Source: Bdellovibrionota bacterium (GTDB lineage Bacteria > Bdellovibrionota > UBA1018 > CAUJDS01). Taken from it: 46,466 nucleotides of DNA. The notes under the pieces are model-generated. The model saw only the letters and a list, made by a program, of their open reading frames with translations. It searched no databases and had not been told where the DNA came from. The first letter of the stretch is position 1; each line of letters opens with the position of its first letter. The stretch spans positions 1 to 46,466 of the forward strand of contig CAUJDS010000036.1 of assembly GCA_963169695.1 (NCBI GenBank), read 5' to 3'. Positions 26,763-34,976 of the stretch are shown one piece after another. Position numbers and translations under genes: made by a program.

Positions 26763-27851
26763 TTAGGGTTCAGCCAGGGCTTTTTTCAGTAATTCCTGAT
26801 TTTCTTGGGTTCCTATTTTCTTTTCAGCGAGATCTGGGGATACCTGTTCAAAGTCTTTCAAAAACTCTTCTTTGAGGGTCAAAGAGCGGTCTGCTGCCTC
26901 CAATATAACCGAAGGAGAAATAGCTCCCAGGTCCAGAGCTTTGCGTACGGAGTCATAGGCCTTACGAGTTGCTTTTTCGGAGCGATAGATAAGGACGTCG
27001 CAACCGGCAAGGAGGGCTTTGACGGGTGCTTCCTCTACGCCGAAGGTCTTTGTCACAGCCGACATTTCCATATCATCACTAAAAACAATGCGTTGATAGC
27101 GAAGGTCTTTGCGGAGGAGCGTTTTCAGTGTCTTGGGCGAAAAGGTTGCTGGGCTTGTGGGATCTAAGAGATCATTGAGGATGTGGGCGGACATCACCAT
27201 GCTGCAGCGGCTCTTGAAGGCTTTGATAAAGGGCTTGAGTTCGCAATCCTTCAATTGTTGTAGGGAACGATGGATTTTCGGTAGCTCATCATGACTGTCT
27301 TCAACGGTCGATCCATGTCCCGGAAAATGCTTGATGCAAGGTTGGACTCCCGCCTTGATGTGCCCACGGACAAAGGCCGAAACCATTTTCGAAACAAGCT
27401 CTTCGCTTTGGCCAAAGGAACGATCGCCTATGACTTTATTTTTGGGCTCCGTCAGGATGTCGGCACATGGTGCAAAGTTAACGTTGATGCCCGCAAGCTT
27501 AAGCTCCCTTGCGCAAATGTCTGACACTTCAAAGGCCGCCTTGGGTGAATCCAGTATTCCAAGTTCGGCCGCAGGAGGAAGCAGTGTAAATCCGTTTTTA
27601 AATCGTTGAACTCGGCCACCTTCTTGATCCGCTGCGATCCAAAGTGGTAAATCCCTTCGGCAATCTTGGACCTGGTTGGTGAGTTCAGCGAGTTGCCTAG
27701 GATCTTGATAATTGTGCGAAAAAAGTAGGACTCCGCCTATGCTCGCTTGGGAGAGAAAGGCACTTGTGTCATCGGACAAAATCGGGCCGTCAAATCCTGT
27801 CATAAAACACTCGCCAAGGACCTGCATCGCATCGAGTTTGGTGGATTTCAT
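26763..27851 (-). CDS. nagZ: Beta-N-acetylhexosaminidase, NagZ-like (GH3)
   Basis: The 362-residue protein is a glycoside hydrolase family 3 enzyme. It has DQEGGRV (75-81), the NagZ signature KHFPGHG (174-180) with the catalytic D185-x-H187 dyad, and SDDM (258-261) that contains the nucleophile Asp. NagZ acts in the cytoplasm and removes GlcNAc from muropeptides during wall recycling, which in a predator might also serve wall-derived nutrients. No signal peptide is seen. The start overlaps the stop of the upstream exported-protein gene by four bases. A C-terminal extra of about 30 residues is Lys/Glu rich. Confidence 0.93.
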   Translation of the reverse strand: MKSTKLDAMQVLGECFMTGFDGPILSDDTSAFLSQASIGGVLLFSHNYQDPRQLAELTNQVQDCRRDLPLWIAADQEGGRVQRFKNGFTLLPPAAELGILDSPKAAFEVSDICARELKLAGINVNFAPCADILTEPKNKVIGDRSFGQSEELVSKMVSAFVRGHIKAGVQPCIKHFPGHGSTVEDSHDELPKIHRSLQQLKDCELKPFIKAFKSRCSMVMSAHILNDLLDPTSPATFSPKTLKTLLRKDLRYQRIVFSDDMEMSAVTKTFGVEEAPVKALLAGCDVLIYRSEKATRKAYDSVRKALDLGAISPSVILEAADRSLTLKEEFLKDFEQVSPDLAEKKIGTQENQELLKKALAEP

Positions 27852-28663
27852 TTCTTTTTGAACTCCTTCAACGCCTTTTGGGCGATCGATTCGGAGACAG
27901 ACTCAATAAGAATTCCTTGGGAGGTCAATTGAACTTCAAGTGGCTCTCCCGTTTTCTTGATGCACCAAATAGAGTCAAGCTGCTCAAATCGGACTGAAAT
28001 GGGGAAGCAGTCCTTTTCGGGAGTGGCATTGCTAAGCATTCGAGCTGAGCCACTTGCAGCCCTAAAAGGTTCTCGATGGTCATCTTCATAAATCGCAGTA
28101 AAACTTAAGACGCGCTTGGCGCTAAGTTCTTCGATATGCCTTGCCAACCAAACTGGCACAAAGCTCGTCAAGATGGTGCCTTGTTGCAAGGTTTTTGGTC
28201 GATTAGATTTTTTGAGCTCTTGTGGAAAGATCTCATAGGAGAGTTGCTTCCCATCAATAGATCCTAAGAGTTCTATTTTTATTCCATTCGAAAGTGAATA
28301 GAAGTCAAAAGAAACGGGACTAAGCTCTTGGCTGTCGCGTGAGGTCCCTCCCATATGTTCTTCAATGATATTTCCATCGTCCTTTTTCCATGTCTGGCTC
28401 TGATAGATAATATGAGAATCGGAACGAAAAACGCGTTCGCGATAAATGGCAAATAGTGCACCGGGTTCTCCTGAATGCTTCGACTGACGACGAGCAAAGT
28501 ACCACCCATCCCAATACGCCAAATCTTTGGCGTTAGTTGGTTTAGCGGGTGGATTATTTTTGGCGTGGGTGGGCAGAGAGGGCAAAACACCCATGAATAG
28601 CAGCAAAAAAAACCTTCGATACCTCTGGGAACTCACAAATAACGCACCACAGTTAAAGAGCAA
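27848..28663 (-). CDS. Exported protein of unknown function
   Basis: The 271-residue product is unrecognised. A signal peptide is clear: a basic RYRR segment, a hydrophobic core and LPSLPTHA before the mature part. The mature protein is predicted mixed alpha/beta, beginning with a conserved-looking DLAYWDGWYFARRQSKHSGEPG. It has three cysteines, two of them in the pattern CF...IWC. Start could be TTG 28663 or GTG 28636; GTG gives a more typical signal peptide. It is translationally coupled to the NagZ gene (ATGA overlap) and divergent from tadC. Confidence 0.75.
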   Translation of the reverse strand: MLFNCGALFVSSQRYRRFFLLLFMGVLPSLPTHAKNNPPAKPTNAKDLAYWDGWYFARRQSKHSGEPGALFAIYRERVFRSDSHIIYQSQTWKKDDGNIIEEHMGGTSRDSQELSPVSFDFYSLSNGIKIELLGSIDGKQLSYEIFPQELKKSNRPKTLQQGTILTSFVPVWLARHIEELSAKRVLSFTAIYEDDHREPFRAASGSARMLSNATPEKDCFPISVRFEQLDSIWCIKKTGEPLEVQLTSQGILIESVSESIAQKALKEFKKK

Positions 28664-28715
28664 TCAAGCGGAGTCTTTTTCTCGCCGATACGACATTCGG
28701 AGAGTCCTGAATAGT

Positions 28716-29639
28716 ATGGCATTAGTAAGTACCGCCGGACAATACGTTATTTGGATGGCCTACCTTCTTCTAGGTATCTCGGTCTATCTCGTGGCGCGCA
28801 TGTTATTGCGAGAGCAAGAGGTGCGAGAAGCTCAAGAGCGACTTGAAGAAGTAAGTGACATTCGGATTTCTGACCCCATTGCGCGAATGCTCCAGCCGTT
28901 TTATCGCCAGTACCTAGTTCCAGTGGTTCGAGGAAAGCCTTTTTGGGACATCAGGCGGACAGTTTTTAGACGTAAGCTTGTAAGTGCTGGCATGAAGGAC
29001 GAGCTCACAGCAGATGAAATCATTGCACTTAAAATTTTGCTGATTGTCGTATTTCCGCTCCTGGGATCTCTGCTCAAAGTCCTTGGAATGATGGACGTGA
29101 GTTGGATTTGGATTCCGCTTTCGGGGGTTCTTGGCTGGTTCTATCCCAATTTCATTCTATCTAGAAAGATTGAGCGCCGACGCATTGAGATTCTAAAATC
29201 GATGCCCTTCATCGTAGATCTTTTGGCTCTGACGACCGAGGCAGGTTTGGATTTTATTGGTGCAATAGGAAAGGTTGTCGAGAAGGCCAATCCCAGTCCT
29301 CTCATCGATGAACTTGAGCAACTTCTGAAGGAAATCAAAGTCGGTGCGTCGCGAAATGAAGCTATGCGAGAAATGTCGAATCGAATTGACCTCAAGGAAG
29401 TTCGATCTTTTATTGCAATACTGATTTCCGCAGATCAGATGGGCGCTCCCATTGGCAAAACGCTTCGACAGCAATCAGAAACCATTCGAAGTGATCGGTT
29501 TGTCCGAGCTGAAAAAGCGGGAGCCGCCGCATCTCAGAAGCTCCTCCTACCGCTGGTTTTTTTCATCCTTCCTGCCGTTTTATTGATGGTTTTTGGGCCT
29601 TTCTTTCTCAGCTTTCTAGGTTCGGGTGGGGCGAGATAA
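28716..29639 (+). CDS. tadC: Tad pilus assembly membrane protein TadC
   Basis: The 307-residue protein is a T2SSF-domain inner-membrane platform protein of the TadC type. One membrane segment is near the N-terminus (residues about 8-28), two more are in the middle (KILLIVVFPLLGSLLKVLG, then WIWIPLSGVLGWFYP) and one at the end (LLPLVFFILPAVLLMVFGPFFL). The cytoplasmic F domain has KSMPFIVDLLALTTEAGLDFIGAI and GAPIGKTLRQQSE. ATG 28716 gives the usual length; the longer open frame upstream lies over the divergent gene. It lies 13 kb from tadB, which is unusual. Confidence 0.92.
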   Translation: MALVSTAGQYVIWMAYLLLGISVYLVARMLLREQEVREAQERLEEVSDIRISDPIARMLQPFYRQYLVPVVRGKPFWDIRRTVFRRKLVSAGMKDELTADEIIALKILLIVVFPLLGSLLKVLGMMDVSWIWIPLSGVLGWFYPNFILSRKIERRRIEILKSMPFIVDLLALTTEAGLDFIGAIGKVVEKANPSPLIDELEQLLKEIKVGASRNEAMREMSNRIDLKEVRSFIAILISADQMGAPIGKTLRQQSETIRSDRFVRAEKAGAAASQKLLLPLVFFILPAVLLMVFGPFFLSFLGSGGAR

Positions 29640-29650
29640 AAACCTTGTAA

Positions 29651-29666
29651 TTTTAAGCACTTAAAA
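29651..29666. promoter_or_regulatory. Perfect palindrome upstream of the DUF192-FHA genes
   Basis: TTTTAAG, CA, CTTAAAA form a perfect 7+2+7 inverted repeat, too tight for a hairpin terminator and more like a protein-binding operator. It lies 40 bases before the next start codon, and AT-rich elements such as TACTAT (29686-29691) just downstream could serve as a -10. Function is inferred. Confidence 0.4.
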
Positions 29667-29706
29667 ACGTACTTAATTAGTATGTTACTATGGAGGGTAG
29701 GGGAAA

Positions 29707-30084
29707 ATGAAAATCATTCGAGTGCAAACCTTAAGAAATCAAGGGGTTATTGCCGACAAGTGCAACGTGGCAGAACGCTTTTGGGAGCGCGCCGTCGGTC
29801 TCATTGGGCGGAAGGAATTTCGCTCAGGGGAAGGCATGTTTTTTCCACAATGTAACAACATACATATGTGGTTCATGCGCTTGCCGATTGATGTCGTGTT
29901 TTTGAAGGAAAGTCGTTCCGTGGACGGGAGGTCCCAGTGGTGGGTTACTTCCGTTCGCAAAGCGATCAAGCCATGGAGGATCCTTCCGGTGATGGACATT
30001 CGTGCCAATGACACGTTGGAGTTGCCGTCAGGAACCATAGAGAAATGGAGCATACAAGCGGGGGATGAAATGTGTTTAAGCTGA
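29707..30084 (+). CDS. DUF192 (UPF0127) family protein
   Basis: The 125-residue protein matches the DUF192 family: ERFWERAVGLIGRKEF, then the signature IHMWFMRLPIDVVFLKE and the C-terminal DTLELPSGTIEKWSIQAGDEM. The family is a small beta-rich fold with no settled function. No signal peptide is seen. GGAGGG lies just before the ATG. The end overlaps the start of the first FHA gene by 13 bases, so it belongs to that operon. Confidence 0.9.
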   Translation: MKIIRVQTLRNQGVIADKCNVAERFWERAVGLIGRKEFRSGEGMFFPQCNNIHMWFMRLPIDVVFLKESRSVDGRSQWWVTSVRKAIKPWRILPVMDIRANDTLELPSGTIEKWSIQAGDEMCLS

Positions 30085-31697
30085 CCATCGTCGGCGGCCC
30101 AAACACCGGAACCAACTTTGTTCTGAAAGAAGGCGAAAACGTTCTAGGAAGAGGCTCGTCCAATGAAGTCTACCTTCCCTCTTCACGCGTATCAAAAAAC
30201 CATTGTGTAGTGACTGTCAAGGGCCGCACGCTGGAGCTAAGAGACCTGGGTAGTGCAAATGGGACTTTTATCAATGGAGTAAAGGCTCGTCAGAAAGTGA
30301 TTCAGGCTGGCGATCGAATAAGTGTCGGTCCCTTCATTTTTGAAGTCACCCGAGTAAAGAAAAATGAAAAAGTTTCTCAATACCCAGTTCTCGCAGAACT
30401 TCAGAATGGCTCCCTCGCCGCCCGTAAAGACGTAGGTGGAACTCAAGCTGGTTATTCAAATGGTGGAATGCCAGCGGCAGCCCTTAGTTTCTGGGATCGT
30501 GTGAATCTCTATTTTGAAAAGTACGTCATGGCGTTTTTTTACGGCCTGAATATTAAATATGACTGGCGATGGCTTGGGGTAGGACTTTTCACAGGATTTC
30601 TCTTTTTGAATCTCTTTTTCTCAGTCTCTCCCTTATTAGAAGCCAATCAGCAGTCCGTGCTAATCGAGTCCGGAAGAAGAGCCCAGTACATGGCTCGTCA
30701 AGTAGCAGAATTGAACACAGCGAAGTTCGCCGCTGCATCACAGTCTGGATTGACCATGGCGGGAACGGGTGAGGAGTTCGGTGTTCAGGTTTCTGTGATA
30801 GCTGATCTTCAAAATCGCATTCTTGCTCCAGCTGATAAGCTAAACCAGTACCTAAAGAGCGGTACCGAAGCTCGTTTAGCCGTCGCTGCCGCCAACCTCT
30901 TCAAGGAAGGAAGAGAAACAGGGGTCGTTAAGGACTTTCAAGACGAGCTGGTGGTAGCCATCGAGCCGATTCGAATCCTAGATAGAAAATTAGGAAGGAA
31001 TACGACGGTTGCTATGGTCGTGGTTTCGATCGATGCAACCTTCGCAACACCACGGATGGGCTCAATAGGAGTTATTTATTCCAAAACGCTCATTGTCGCG
31101 GTCATTTTTGGCGCGCTTCTCGCCTTAATTTTCTATCGAATGACGCTCAAGCCCTTAGAGATTCTCAATGAAGATATGGAGAAGGTGCTTCAGGGTGAAA
31201 TGCATCAAGTAACTCACGACTTTAAAAATGAAAGTCTTGATTCACTATGGACCATCATCAACTCCGCTCTGCAACGCCTCCCCAAAACGGGATCAGGAGG
31301 TTCGTCCGCAGAAATGGATCGCGAATCGATCGAGCAAACGAGCTTTGAAGTGGCAGTCCAGGCATTTAGGAGCATGGGAGACGGCGCACGCTATGGACTC
31401 CTTGCCTGTGATCAGGCGAGAAACGTTGTTTTTATGAATACAGTTTTTGAAGACATTAGTGGCATTCGATCGGCGGACGCTTTTGGCAAGGAGCTAACAT
31501 CCGTAGCGAGAGACCAGGCATTTTCAGTATTAGTAAGCAATCTCTTTGATGCAGCTCAGATGTCCTTGGGCCAGGCATTGGGTGAAGACTTTGATTTCGG
31601 CGGAATCGTTTACGAAATGAGGACTGTTGCGCTAGGTAAGGATCGCGCAATGGGATTTATTTTATCCGCAACAAGAAAGGAGAGCGCGGAAGCGTAA
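30072..31697 (+). CDS. FHA-domain membrane protein with HAMP and PAS-like regions
   Basis: The 541-residue protein starts at GTG inside the end of the DUF192 gene. The N-terminal FHA domain (about residues 20-95) keeps the phosphothreonine-binding residues: GR in LGRGSSNEV, S-x-N-H in SRVSKNH, and NG in SANGTFING. Two membrane segments (about 163-187 and 335-357) bracket a roughly 145-residue extracytoplasmic sensor-like domain. A HAMP-like helical linker follows, then a PAS-like domain (about 440-530). The layout resembles a chemoreceptor or sensor kinase without the kinase. It probably links an envelope signal to phosphothreonine reading beside the Tad pilus genes. Confidence 0.85.
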   Translation: MFKLTIVGGPNTGTNFVLKEGENVLGRGSSNEVYLPSSRVSKNHCVVTVKGRTLELRDLGSANGTFINGVKARQKVIQAGDRISVGPFIFEVTRVKKNEKVSQYPVLAELQNGSLAARKDVGGTQAGYSNGGMPAAALSFWDRVNLYFEKYVMAFFYGLNIKYDWRWLGVGLFTGFLFLNLFFSVSPLLEANQQSVLIESGRRAQYMARQVAELNTAKFAAASQSGLTMAGTGEEFGVQVSVIADLQNRILAPADKLNQYLKSGTEARLAVAAANLFKEGRETGVVKDFQDELVVAIEPIRILDRKLGRNTTVAMVVVSIDATFATPRMGSIGVIYSKTLIVAVIFGALLALIFYRMTLKPLEILNEDMEKVLQGEMHQVTHDFKNESLDSLWTIINSALQRLPKTGSGGSSAEMDRESIEQTSFEVAVQAFRSMGDGARYGLLACDQARNVVFMNTVFEDISGIRSADAFGKELTSVARDQAFSVLVSNLFDAAQMSLGQALGEDFDFGGIVYEMRTVALGKDRAMGFILSATRKESAEA

Positions 31698-31709
31698 AAC
31701 CATTTTTGT

Positions 31710-32720
31710 ATGAGTAGTGTTATGAAGTTTAAAGATCATCATGTTCCCATGCAAAACGGTGAACTTGCGCGTATCAAGGTCGTTCAGGGACCCGATCTGG
31801 GTTCTACATGGTGCATCTTCTCGCCGGTGGCAACATTGGGTCGAGGAGAAGACAATGATATCGTCGTTTCGGATTTAAAGACCTCTCGCAATCATATTCG
31901 AATTTATATTGATGGCGCACGGTGGGGCGTTGCTGACTTAGGAAGTGCTAACGGAACGCTCCTCAACGGCCAACCTCTCAAAAACGCTGTTCTGTCGACT
32001 GGAAATACCTTGGCTCTTGGAGAAAGCATCCTTGAATTTTCGGCCAGGGAAGCAGGGACGCTGGTTTTCACAGCACCGCCAAAGAAGCCATCCCAACTTT
32101 TGGATGAAAGGCGCGCAATCGAGCAGCATCATAAAAAATTGCGGGCATTGACCACCGTTGGCGGTCTTGACATTCCGAAGTTAACCGGAAGTTTTGCCGT
32201 TTCTGGTGTTTCTACTGGAGGAAGCAAACGACCATTGATTTATGGAATCCTTGCCATTGGACTCGCTGCTGTTTTGTTTCTGGATGATTCCGAATCACCT
32301 AATAAATCCAACGCCAAGAAAGATGACAAAGGCAGAGCATTGGCGTCTTTCTTGCCCGATGAAAGCAAAGGCGAGGTTCATCGCACGGCCGAGCAGTTCT
32401 TCTCGGTAGGATTTCGAGAGTATCGAGAGAAGAACTACCTTCGGGCCAAACTTCAATTCGAAACCACTCTACAGGTTGATCCGGGGCACTTCTTGGCTAG
32501 GCTGTATTTGGATAAGTGCAATCAAGATATCGACGATGAAGTGAAGTTTCATTTGGATCGTGCCAAAAAGAGTATATCCGCAGGGAAAGTGGCGTCGGCC
32601 AAAGGCCATTACGAATCAGTGACTCGACTTCTGTACCGTGATCAGTCTAACCCGGCTTACGTGGAAGCAAACGAAGAACTCAAGGGTATTAAAAAAACGC
32701 TCGAGCGAGGAAGTAGCTGA
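31710..32720 (+). CDS. FHA-domain protein with TPR-like C-terminus
   Basis: The 336-residue product has a FHA domain at about residues 38-110 with GRGEDND, TSRNH and SANGTLLNG all intact. A single membrane segment lies near residues 173-192, and the C-terminal part (about 225-330) has helical TPR-like repeats (YREKNYLRAKLQFETTLQVDPGHFLARLYLDKC). The FHA is expected in the cytoplasm and the TPR part outside the membrane. The stop codon shares one base with the next ATG. TadD of classical Tad systems is a TPR protein, so this could substitute for it. Confidence 0.85.
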   Translation: MSSVMKFKDHHVPMQNGELARIKVVQGPDLGSTWCIFSPVATLGRGEDNDIVVSDLKTSRNHIRIYIDGARWGVADLGSANGTLLNGQPLKNAVLSTGNTLALGESILEFSAREAGTLVFTAPPKKPSQLLDERRAIEQHHKKLRALTTVGGLDIPKLTGSFAVSGVSTGGSKRPLIYGILAIGLAAVLFLDDSESPNKSNAKKDDKGRALASFLPDESKGEVHRTAEQFFSVGFREYREKNYLRAKLQFETTLQVDPGHFLARLYLDKCNQDIDDEVKFHLDRAKKSISAGKVASAKGHYESVTRLLYRDQSNPAYVEANEELKGIKKTLERGSS

Positions 32721-34972
32721 TGGATACAGCAAAACTGATCCTCTTTCGAGACGGAAAAAAAATACGAGAGGAAAGTCTCTCTGGAGAGCTACAAATTGGT
32801 CGAGGACCTTCTTGTGATATTCGTTTAGACGATCAGGGAATTTCTCGTCATCATGCAACAGTTGCTCTCAAGGAAGGGCAGCTCGAAGTCGTGAAGCGAT
32901 CGGAGTTTGGGCCTTTGTGGGTCAATGGGCGAGAAGTATCGCAGGCTATTCTTAAGCAAGGCGATGTTTTTCGGATGGGGTCTTTTGACTTTGAGTTTCA
33001 GCTCGAAAGGAAATCAGAAGATGTGCGCCCTTCTCTTCCCACTGCGGAAGTTCTGACAAGCATACCTACCGTAGACCTTGGTCAAGTTGAAGAGGTACAG
33101 CTAGTGAGTGAAGAAAATTCACCCGCCGTCACCACTCCTACTCCGTCTTCAGATTTTGGTATTCAAGACGGTCCCGAAGTTGATTTACACTTGGATTTGG
33201 ATGCTTCTCCCCAGACACCCATAGCTGAGCCAATGGTGATTGAAAGCCCAAAAAGCTTTGAATTGGAGCCCTCGCAGTCTCAGCTTTCGGCTCAAGTATC
33301 GGACGAAGCTCAGACGCGGCTGGTATCTGCATCTAAAATGGAAGCCAGACTGTTATTCAAAACGGGAACCGCGAGCGTTGAGACCTTTGCTGTACGCGGT
33401 GAAGAGACGTCGATTGGTCGAAGTAAGAATTGCGATATAGTCATACTTGATAAGAAGTCATCCCGGCGAAATACCGTCATTGTACGAAAGGGGATTCAAT
33501 TTTTTGTTCGCGATTTGGACTCTTCAAATGGCACCTACCTCAATGGTGTTCGTATTACGGAGGCCGAGTTAACCGGAGATGATGAACTGAGGATCGGGGA
33601 TACCTCCTTTGATTTCGAGATCGTAAGTGCCGAGTTTGAAAAGAAGAAAGAAGATCTGTTTGTTCCAAAAGAGGAGCCGGAGATAGAGCTTCCTCCGCCT
33701 GCCATGGAAAGTGCTGCCGCTCAGAATGCAATTCCAGCGGGGGAATTTTCTGCCAATAAGGCGCCATGGAATGCCCCGCTAGGTGGTACGGGCGCAATTC
33801 CGGGGCTGGGGCTACCTTCAAATGTCCAACTCCCATCACCGGGGAAGACTTCCCTTTTAGCCAAATACCGTCAGCTCCCTCCAAGAAAGCGAATCCTGTA
33901 TTTGGCGGTAGCTGTGGCTGCTATTTGGTTCCTATTGGACGAGGAGCCTGGTGGTGGCGATAAAAAAGTCGCTGAAAAGTCGGTAGATCGTAAGGTATCC
34001 TCTGAAGGGCAAGATGGAGGAGCTGGGGGGCCTACCTACGAGTCATTGACTAAAGAGCAAAGAGGATTTGTGGAAAGCCAGTATCAACTGGCCAGTAATT
34101 TTTATTACAACAAGGAGTATGACAAATCCTTGTTTGAAATACGTAAGATCTTTCAACTCGTACCAGAATACAAAAATTCTCGTGAAATTGAGCGCTATGC
34201 CGAAGAAGGAAAACGCCGCATGGAAGCGCAAGAGCGAGAGCGAAGAAGAAAAGAAGAAGAAGCAAGGATTCGAGCCGAAGTCGCAGACCTCATAGAAAAA
34301 GCGCGTAACGCTATGATCAAGAAGAAATACAAGGATGCGTCCGGACTCTTCCCCCAAATTTTATCACTAGATCCCGAAAACAAGGATGTGGCCCGTTGGC
34401 AAAATGAGATGGACACTGAGGTAGAACAACAAAGACTCCAAGAACAACAGGTCAAAGTTCAAGATGAAATTAATAAATATGGATGGGATCTCTACAAGAA
34501 GGGCGTGGAAGAATATACTGCCGGAAGGTTTCCTCAATCTGTTGCTACGTTGACGAAAATCGAAGACATCGGATCAACCGATGCAAAATTGAAATCTCAG
34601 AGTAAGGAAAAGATCACTGAGGCAGAGTTGAAACTGAAAGAACTACTAGAACCTATGGCTGCAGAGGCGAAAGCCGCCGAAGATGCTTCCGACTACTCAA
34701 AAGCTTATAAATTATACGAGTCCATGAAAGAAGCAGATAGCCGCGACTCTCGGGGAATAGAAGGAATGAATCGCATTCGCGGAATCCTTCACGAACGTGG
34801 AAAAGTTCAATACATTGAAGCGGTTCTAGCAGAGAGTTATAGCGATTTTGAAAATGCTCGGCAGCTATTTGAATCCTGTAAGAATGCGGCGCCTAAAGAG
34901 GATATTTACTTTCAACGTTGTTCGGACAAGCTTGAGCGATACAAGGCTTTTGACATCAAGGGATCGGATTGA
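32720..34972 (+). CDS. Double-FHA membrane protein with TPR/coiled-coil C-terminus
   Basis: The 750-residue protein has two FHA domains. The first (about residues 15-95) has GRGPSCD and ISRHH, with a less typical end WVNG. The second (about 205-300) has GRSKNCD but reads SSRRN at 247-251, so the conserved His is Asn, then SSNGTYLNG. A Pro/Glu-rich linker, a membrane segment (about 390-406) and a long helical C-terminal region (about 440-745) follow. That region is highly charged, coiled-coil and TPR-like. It probably forms a scaffold bridging phospho-signals and the pilus base. ATG overlaps the previous stop. Confidence 0.83.
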   Translation: MDTAKLILFRDGKKIREESLSGELQIGRGPSCDIRLDDQGISRHHATVALKEGQLEVVKRSEFGPLWVNGREVSQAILKQGDVFRMGSFDFEFQLERKSEDVRPSLPTAEVLTSIPTVDLGQVEEVQLVSEENSPAVTTPTPSSDFGIQDGPEVDLHLDLDASPQTPIAEPMVIESPKSFELEPSQSQLSAQVSDEAQTRLVSASKMEARLLFKTGTASVETFAVRGEETSIGRSKNCDIVILDKKSSRRNTVIVRKGIQFFVRDLDSSNGTYLNGVRITEAELTGDDELRIGDTSFDFEIVSAEFEKKKEDLFVPKEEPEIELPPPAMESAAAQNAIPAGEFSANKAPWNAPLGGTGAIPGLGLPSNVQLPSPGKTSLLAKYRQLPPRKRILYLAVAVAAIWFLLDEEPGGGDKKVAEKSVDRKVSSEGQDGGAGGPTYESLTKEQRGFVESQYQLASNFYYNKEYDKSLFEIRKIFQLVPEYKNSREIERYAEEGKRRMEAQERERRRKEEEARIRAEVADLIEKARNAMIKKKYKDASGLFPQILSLDPENKDVARWQNEMDTEVEQQRLQEQQVKVQDEINKYGWDLYKKGVEEYTAGRFPQSVATLTKIEDIGSTDAKLKSQSKEKITEAELKLKELLEPMAAEAKAAEDASDYSKAYKLYESMKEADSRDSRGIEGMNRIRGILHERGKVQYIEAVLAESYSDFENARQLFESCKNAAPKEDIYFQRCSDKLERYKAFDIKGSD

Positions 34973-34976
34973 GCTT

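Noticed and set aside
28527-28715. Longer TadC start at 28527 or 28593
   Set aside because: It would overlap the signal peptide region of the divergent gene; ATG 28716 gives the usual TadC length and has GGAGAG upstream.
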